A stretch of DNA of 64,000 nt from Desulfotruncus arcticus DSM 17038 (GTDB lineage: Bacteria > Bacillota > Desulfotomaculia > Desulfotomaculales > Desulfallaceae): positions 62,001-126,000 of the forward strand of contig NZ_FOOX01000016.1 in assembly GCF_900113335.1 (NCBI RefSeq). The letters are read 5' to 3'. This document shows positions 59,215 through 64,000 of this stretch, one piece after another. The number at the start of each line of letters is the position of its first letter. Within the stretch, counting starts at the first letter, position 1. The notes beneath the pieces are model-generated. The model made no database searches, had not been told where the DNA came from, and saw only the letters and a list, made by a program, of their open reading frames with translations. A program made the position numbers and the translations under genes.

Positions 59215-59625
59215 TTAATCCTCTTCGTTATATTGATCAATATAATTTCTAAATAATCGTCGCATATACCCTGAATCTTCCATTTTTACAAATTTACACT
59301 TCCCTTTCTTGGTTATTTTAGCTACGTCTACATTCAACTCCTCTTCTTCAATAGCTTGAATAAAATCCTCCACTAGAGTTTTTCTTTCTAGCTTAGACAT
59401 ATAACTCCAATGTGTTGTACCTAGTACTTCCTTAATTGTAAATAAATCTCCATCAGAGTACTTTTCTATCCTGTCTTTAATCAGGTTTAAGTACTCTGTT
59501 CTCAGGCTCCCCCCTAATAATCGTTTCCTTACATAATCACTTAGGGTTAATCCTAATTCATCAGAAATATTTGATAAATTGCTTTTCTCTAATTCAGTTA
59601 ATCGCACAACAATTCTTGTATCCAT
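59215..59625 (-). CDS. Small protein with ribbon-helix-helix start and DUF1413-like part
   Basis: 136 residues from the ATG at 59625, placed after AGGGGTAG. The N-terminus (TRIVVRLTELEKSNLSNISD and ELGLTLSDYVRKRLLGG) is a strand and two helices like MetJ/Arc-type DNA-binding proteins. The second part (DLFTIKEVLGTTHWSYMSKL, then ERKTLVEDFIQAIEEEEL) resembles DUF1413. It may repress its own operon with the 147-residue protein. The identification of DUF1413 is from pattern only. Confidence 0.55.
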   Translation of the reverse strand: MDTRIVVRLTELEKSNLSNISDELGLTLSDYVRKRLLGGSLRTEYLNLIKDRIEKYSDGDLFTIKEVLGTTHWSYMSKLERKTLVEDFIQAIEEEELNVDVAKITKKGKCKFVKMEDSGYMRRLFRNYIDQYNEED

Positions 59626-60000
59626 AACTACCCCTGTATTGTATGACAAAAAATATAATTTGTGTAACTAATAGTATCACAAAATGAATAATATATCAAT
59701 TTGTTCCACATGAATTATTTCTTCTAAAAAATATTATCGGAGGGAGCTTGAAGGCTCCCTCTGTTCTATCTTTTGACTTTTTCGCTTGCTTGTTTGATTC
59801 TGGCGAGTTCTTCTTTGACGATATCAGACAGGATTTTTACAGCGGATTGAGGAAGCATTTTAACAACTCTTTTTTATGTAAATGGGCAGTTGCCGAGAGG
59901 TTATGTGCTTTTTAATTAATATTCAGGTAAATTATTACACCTTCATTAATTAATTGAGGTATAATCAAATCAGCAGAATATGCTGAAGGGTGAGATTTTT
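59626..60000. other. Intergenic stretch with a 30-codon reading frame
   Basis: A minus-strand frame at 59766-59858 encodes LPQSAVKILSDIVKEELARI and ten more residues with weak ribosome site, possibly a remnant or small peptide. Just after it on that strand is a hairpin (GAGGGAGC/GCTCCCTC, about 59742-59761). The rest is very AT-rich with no other supported feature. Confidence 0.35.
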
Positions 60001-60939
60001 ATGAAGCTGTTCGTAGGGGTTACTGATGGCAACTGGTATAACCATTTATCAGCTATAAAGCCTGACGAAATAAACTTCTGGCAGCCTGGAGGCAAACAAA
60101 CGTTTAAAGCTATAGGAACCAATGACTTATTCCTATTTAAGCTCCATAGCCCGTTAAACTATATTGCTGGTGGTGGATTTTTTATACGTCATTCATTTCT
60201 GCCGGTTTCATTAGCCTGGGATGCATTTGGTAATAAAAACGGTACAGCTGACTATTTTAGCTTTTCAAATGCCATACATAAATACCGTAAAAGTAATTTT
60301 AGAAGTGAGCCTGATCCAGTAATAGGGTGCATTATTCTTTCTTCACCCTTTTTCTTTGACAGGACTGAATGGATACCAGTTCCTGAAGATTGGAAACCCA
60401 ATATAGTGCAGGGTAAATCTTATGATACAAATACTTTAGTCGGAAGAAGGCTTTACCAGCAGGTTCAGGAAAGACTGACTAGAATGTTTCCGTTGAATAA
60501 TACAGCAGACAGAGTCCATGAAGAAAACCTTAATAATAGATATGGTGCAGGCCAAATAGTCTTCCCGCGAATTGGACAAGGCACCTTTAAAGTCCTGGTT
60601 ACAGAAGCATATCATAGACGCTGTGCAATTTCAGGTGAGAAAACACTGCCGGTGCTTGAAGCAGCACATATAAAACCCTATTCCCAAGAAGGACCGCATA
60701 GTACAAGCAACGGTTTGTTGTTGCGAAAAGATCTGCATACATTATTTGATAGAGGGTATTTAACTATTGATGAAAGCTTACATATTGAAGTCAGTAAGCG
60801 GATAAAAGAGGACTACGGTAATGGCAGAGAGTATTATGCCTTTCATGGTAAAAAACTTATTGAAGTGCCGGACAGCATTCAAGAAAAGCCATCAAAGCAA
60901 TTTTTGAGATGGCATAATGAAAATGTGTATTTGGCGTAG
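60001..60939 (+). CDS. HNH endonuclease with N-terminal PUA/EVE-like region
   Basis: 312 residues from the ATG at 60001 behind AAGGGTGAG. The C-terminal part (about 195-285) is an HNH nuclease: RRCAISGEKTLPVLEAAHIK, then a Leu-rich NGLLLRKDLHTLFDRGYLTI. This is the HNH_2-type His-Asn-His set with one Cys pair. The N-terminal 160 residues (VGVTDGNWYNHL, FWQPGGKQTFKAIGTNDLFL, FKLHSPLNYIAGGGFF) have the look of PUA-superfamily modified-base readers such as EVE and SRA; I infer, without search, a modification-dependent restriction enzyme. It lies 36 bp before a PD-(D/E)XK-type gene. Confidence 0.72.
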   Translation: MKLFVGVTDGNWYNHLSAIKPDEINFWQPGGKQTFKAIGTNDLFLFKLHSPLNYIAGGGFFIRHSFLPVSLAWDAFGNKNGTADYFSFSNAIHKYRKSNFRSEPDPVIGCIILSSPFFFDRTEWIPVPEDWKPNIVQGKSYDTNTLVGRRLYQQVQERLTRMFPLNNTADRVHEENLNNRYGAGQIVFPRIGQGTFKVLVTEAYHRRCAISGEKTLPVLEAAHIKPYSQEGPHSTSNGLLLRKDLHTLFDRGYLTIDESLHIEVSKRIKEDYGNGREYYAFHGKKLIEVPDSIQEKPSKQFLRWHNENVYLA

Positions 60940-60975
60940 GGGTAATTACCAAAAATATTTTAGGGAGATCATAGT

Positions 60976-61824
60976 ATGCCTGAAAAATTTGGAATTGAAA
61001 TACCCAGAATAGAAAATGAAGATATATTTGAAGATTTATGCCTTGATTTGTTCAAAGCCAATAGTAGGTATGAAAATACTCAACGAAACGGTCGTAGAGG
61101 GCAAAGACAAGATGGAGTTGATATATTTGCTAGGAAAAACGAGAGTTCAGAATGGATAGGAGTACAATGTAAAGTAAAAATGGGTGAGGTAATTACTTCG
61201 ACAGAAATTGGCAAAGAGGTTGAAAAGGCATTAAAATTTAATCCTAAATTAACGCATTATCTTATTTATACAACTGCAAAACGTGATGCTCAAATTCAAC
61301 AATACGTTCGTGAAAAAACAAATGCAAATCTAGAAAAAAGTTTATTTGATATCCAAATTTGTTTTTGGGAAGATATTCAAATGTTACTTAATGAGGACAA
61401 GTATAAGGTGGTGCATTATAAGTATTATAGGGAATTTTATACTAATATTAGAGATGATGGATATTCGTTTGGTAAATTAATTAGCTTAACGGTGGGATAT
61501 CACAATGACAGGTCAAACTATGAACTATTAATAGGGAAAACATATCAGACTAAAGGGAATGGATATGATGGACTAGATTACTGGAAAAATGTAAATTTTA
61601 TAATGAATATGAATGAGCGTACATTTGAAACATTCCCGCAACCATGCTTTCCCAGTGATCTAGTAAGAGCAATTAGTAATAATGTTGATAGGTATATAAT
61701 ATGTGAATGGCTTAATTCTATTGACAGTATTGATAAATTTATAAATTCTAGTGATGAAGAATATGCATATTTAATTAGTGATAAGCAAATTAAGGAGTAC
61801 TTATCATCATATAATGAAGAATAA
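60976..61824 (+). CDS. Putative restriction endonuclease-like (PD-(D/E)XK) protein
   Basis: 282 residues. N-terminal Mrr/Restr_endonuc-type core: ENEDIFEDLCLDLFKANSRY, RRGQRQDGVDIFARK with the catalytic Asp, then WIGVQCKVK with the Gln-x-Lys pair, then TTAKRDAQIQQYV. The remaining half is not recognised and is rich in aromatic residues. AGGGAG precedes the ATG. It follows the HNH gene by 36 bp, and the two probably act together in defence or element maintenance. Confidence 0.7.
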   Translation: MPEKFGIEIPRIENEDIFEDLCLDLFKANSRYENTQRNGRRGQRQDGVDIFARKNESSEWIGVQCKVKMGEVITSTEIGKEVEKALKFNPKLTHYLIYTTAKRDAQIQQYVREKTNANLEKSLFDIQICFWEDIQMLLNEDKYKVVHYKYYREFYTNIRDDGYSFGKLISLTVGYHNDRSNYELLIGKTYQTKGNGYDGLDYWKNVNFIMNMNERTFETFPQPCFPSDLVRAISNNVDRYIICEWLNSIDSIDKFINSSDEEYAYLISDKQIKEYLSSYNEE

Positions 61825-62058
61825 AAAAGAATGAATTCTACTCTGACATCCCCCATATTCTTTCTTTTACACGTAATGTAGAATCAATTTGGCAGAAGAT
61901 AATAAAAAACTAAGCTCGGGTTGGCTTTACCGGAGTCTCTTTAAAGGGGCTTATCCTTATTGCATTAGGCAGTTGAATAATTAGTTATGAAAATACATTA
62001 TACCAGATGAAACTAATTTAAATTTTTGGCGATACCTGATTTAGAAAGAATACTATTG
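61825..62058. other. Convergent intergenic stretch
   Basis: The plus-strand nuclease gene and the minus-strand ATPase gene meet here. There are no supported genes, and no clear terminator hairpin is visible. Confidence 0.4.
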
Positions 62059-64000
62059 CTAATCCTCATATTTTTTTATTTGTTGCTTCTGTGTCTTCTC
62101 AGGATCTATTAGAAAATCTATAAGCTCTTCTAGTATGATTAGATCCATTTCTTTTTGTCCAGTTGTTATATTTGTCATTATATGAGTTATTCCATGGTAC
62201 TGCCTTAAAAATAAGTTGTTTTCATCTAACAATGAAGTGATTTTGTAATTACCAACATAGCTTTCGCCGGTATCCCATGCGACTACAAGTTCTATATCAT
62301 TTGAATTTTTTGAGCCATCCTGAATGTCTTCAATTAAGCCATCAAGAGTGTATTTATATTCTATAATCCTGGGTTTACTTATAAAAGGTAATTTTATTTG
62401 ATTTATTATATCTTTTGATATTCCAAGTGGGTTAGAATGTTTATTGTAAGTATGATTAGTAATTGGATCGTCAATAACTATTTTATATAAACCGTCATAG
62501 GTAAACCTTTCATTAGTAGACATTATTCTAATACCTCGTACTACACCTCCTGCAATTAATTGATTAAATAGAGCTATTACATCTTGTTCCCGCGATGGCT
62601 TAGAGGTGATTGAAATAGTTTTGATTGGTAAAAAGAAATGCTCACTAATAAGCCTTAATGGGTTTGATTTTTCATATTTATCCATTTCTTCTTTCCAATC
62701 ATCTATTTCCTTTTCTCTAAAAATATCCGGTGGAGTACCTGTATTAGGTTTTAAAAATTTTTTAGCGTTTTTTAATAGATTATCAACAATTTTCCTTGAT
62801 ACTTCCTTGGCAAAATCAATTATTTCACTGTGAAAACCTTTTCTCCCTAAATCAGCGCTACAGTTTCCAAAATGATATACAAAATGTATTTGGTTTTGTC
62901 TACCAGTGTTTCTATTTAAAGGAATCTGTGTACTTTCTCCTTGTGGCATATTATCTGCCGCAATTTGTATTCCTCCATGAAGTATTTTTAAATTATTCCT
63001 TAACTGTAGTGATTTATTAAATTCATTCCAAATAGATACAGAATAAGCGTAGCTAAAATATACAGATGGTTTGTATTTATAACAAATATCTAGTTCATTT
63101 TGGTCTAATTTTACAAGATTTTGAAGATCATTTGTTCGAAATGTATCATAATATATATCTAAGTTCTTAAGATACGATGGCAAATTATTGGGATCTTTAT
63201 CTTTATTAAATAATTCTTCTCTTTTCTCTTTAATTTGCTTATAAGATGCTGCCTTCTTTACGATCTTATGAGGCCATAAATACTCAATTCCTTTTTGCGA
63301 TACATTTGTTTTAATGCCTTGTTTATTAATAACAGTTAGATCTACATTAATACTGGGATTCGGATTAAATGCACCTAATCCTGTCTTGACTGAAAGAATT
63401 TTGAGCCATGAATTAGCATTATCGGCTTTAATCCAGTCTAAATCTTTTGGGTGTGTGTTTTTATCGAATTTTACATACATTGATACACCTTTATCTATCT
63501 GATTAAACATAGTATCAATTGGTCCGCTATTATCATATTTAATCTTTGGATTACCTGAGGGGTTATCATCATATAGCCATTTCCTAGCGTTTACCATTTT
63601 CCCAATTGCATAAAAATCGTTTGTTTTTGTACAAATTTGTATGTAATTAAATCCATATGCTATATATGTAGCGCCCACACCTTTATGTCCTCTTGTAGCA
63701 CCTGACTTAAATGAGAAATCAGGCGCTAAAAAAGATTGAAATTTTTGTTCATCTAATCCGATTCCGTTATCGGTAACAACCAAAGAATTTTCTTGAATAT
63801 TTATTGTAATCCAAATGGAAGGTATGTAGTTTTTTTCTTCTTGTGTTGCTCTCTCTTCTATCGAATCTAACGCGTTTTGGATTAACTCGCAGAAAGGGTC
63901 ATACCAGCCAACATAAGAACCAAGAATGTTTAGAATTTCTCTTTTTAGTGCCTTTGTAGCAACATCTGAATTAACAACATACTTAGCTCTTAAAGGATCA
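62059..64000 (-). CDS. GHKL-type ATPase, 5' end outside the window
   Basis: The frame is open from the window edge, so the N-terminus is missing; 646 residues are visible. GHKL ATP-binding motifs are clear: ELIQNALDSIEER (N box), VVTDNGIGLDEQKF (G1) and RGHKGVGATYIAYGF (G2). The visible sequence then has a long mixed region and ends in Lys-rich residues. Hsp90/MutL/MORC-type proteins share this fold, and stand-alone members occur in defence islands. I recognise no partner domain such as a nuclease or TIR. It is convergent with the two nuclease-like genes and similarly AT-rich. Confidence 0.75.
   Translation of the reverse strand, partial: DPLRAKYVVNSDVATKALKREILNILGSYVGWYDPFCELIQNALDSIEERATQEEKNYIPSIWITINIQENSLVVTDNGIGLDEQKFQSFLAPDFSFKSGATRGHKGVGATYIAYGFNYIQICTKTNDFYAIGKMVNARKWLYDDNPSGNPKIKYDNSGPIDTMFNQIDKGVSMYVKFDKNTHPKDLDWIKADNANSWLKILSVKTGLGAFNPNPSINVDLTVINKQGIKTNVSQKGIEYLWPHKIVKKAASYKQIKEKREELFNKDKDPNNLPSYLKNLDIYYDTFRTNDLQNLVKLDQNELDICYKYKPSVYFSYAYSVSIWNEFNKSLQLRNNLKILHGGIQIAADNMPQGESTQIPLNRNTGRQNQIHFVYHFGNCSADLGRKGFHSEIIDFAKEVSRKIVDNLLKNAKKFLKPNTGTPPDIFREKEIDDWKEEMDKYEKSNPLRLISEHFFLPIKTISITSKPSREQDVIALFNQLIAGGVVRGIRIMSTNERFTYDGLYKIVIDDPITNHTYNKHSNPLGISKDIINQIKLPFISKPRIIEYKYTLDGLIEDIQDGSKNSNDIELVVAWDTGESYVGNYKITSLLDENNLFLRQYHGITHIMTNITTGQKEMDLIILEELIDFLIDPEKTQKQQIKKYED

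Noticed and set aside
1..64000. tRNA or rRNA genes
   Set aside because: I saw no stretch with tRNA-like cloverleaf landmarks (GGTTCRANYCC with matching stems) or rRNA sequence anywhere in the window.

Overview
The window comes from an anaerobic, spore-forming, Gram-positive bacterium, most likely a Desulfotomaculum/Pelotomaculum-type member of the Peptococcaceae. The grounds are gene content rather than any database match: a spore photoproduct lyase-like gene, S-layer homology (SLH) surface proteins, an AcoR-type sigma-54 activator, an HdrD/GlpC-like membrane iron-sulfur protein, two molybdate/tungstate ABC systems with ModD, group II ECF transport, pan and biotin regulation of the Firmicute type, and strong AGGAGG-type ribosome binding sites with many GTG and TTG starts.

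Layout. 1-9.4 kb is a loose accessory region: an MFS remnant, two nested palindromes, a Fic protein, the spore photoproduct lyase homologue, a nitroreductase, a Cys-rich DUF3795-like protein, an AAA ATPase, an amidohydrolase and several gene scraps (splB tail, CBS domain, MBL-fold start). 9.4-18.2 kb is a cofactor block on the plus strand: a pan-type leader and an oxidoreductase-panB-panC-panD operon, birA, a BirA operator and bioY, coaX, dusB, then an autoregulator-like HTH gene with a homologue of cyanobacterial acyl-ACP reductase. 18.2-26.3 kb is one minus-strand operon of about 8 kb: DUF364, FecCD permease, lipoprotein binding protein, a broken DUF364/MoeA chimera, DUF364, methyltransferase, radical SAM-binding protein fusion and ABC ATPase.

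26.4-31.4 kb holds a damaged toxin-antitoxin pair and an aldehyde dehydrogenase with a sigma-54 promoter and its probable activator. 31.7-47.9 kb is a surface-protein region: an XRE regulator fused to Ig-like domains, three secreted proteins sharing an unrecognised module of about 150 residues, and an ECF transporter whose operon also encodes a membrane-anchored Ig-like protein. 48.1-58.3 kb has the membrane iron-sulfur protein, a HTH-binding-protein regulator, a MobA/MocA-like nucleotidyltransferase, two ModABC-type transporters and modD. 58.5-64 kb is an AT-rich island with nuclease-like proteins (HNH; PD-(D/E)XK) and a GHKL ATPase that runs off the window.

The best candidate for an undescribed system is the 18.2-26.3 kb operon. 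It combines a FecBCD/MolBCA-type importer with DUF364 proteins (a family described as putative heavy-metal chelation), a methyltransferase and a cytoplasmic radical SAM enzyme carrying its own binding-protein domain. Its promoter region closely resembles that in front of the molybdate operon at 51.9 kb, and a molybdopterin-gene (moeA) fragment lies inside it. I infer a metal or metal-chelate acquisition system, possibly for Mo or W. The second candidate is the Ig-domain network, in which a DNA-binding protein carries the same type of domain as the neighbouring surface proteins.
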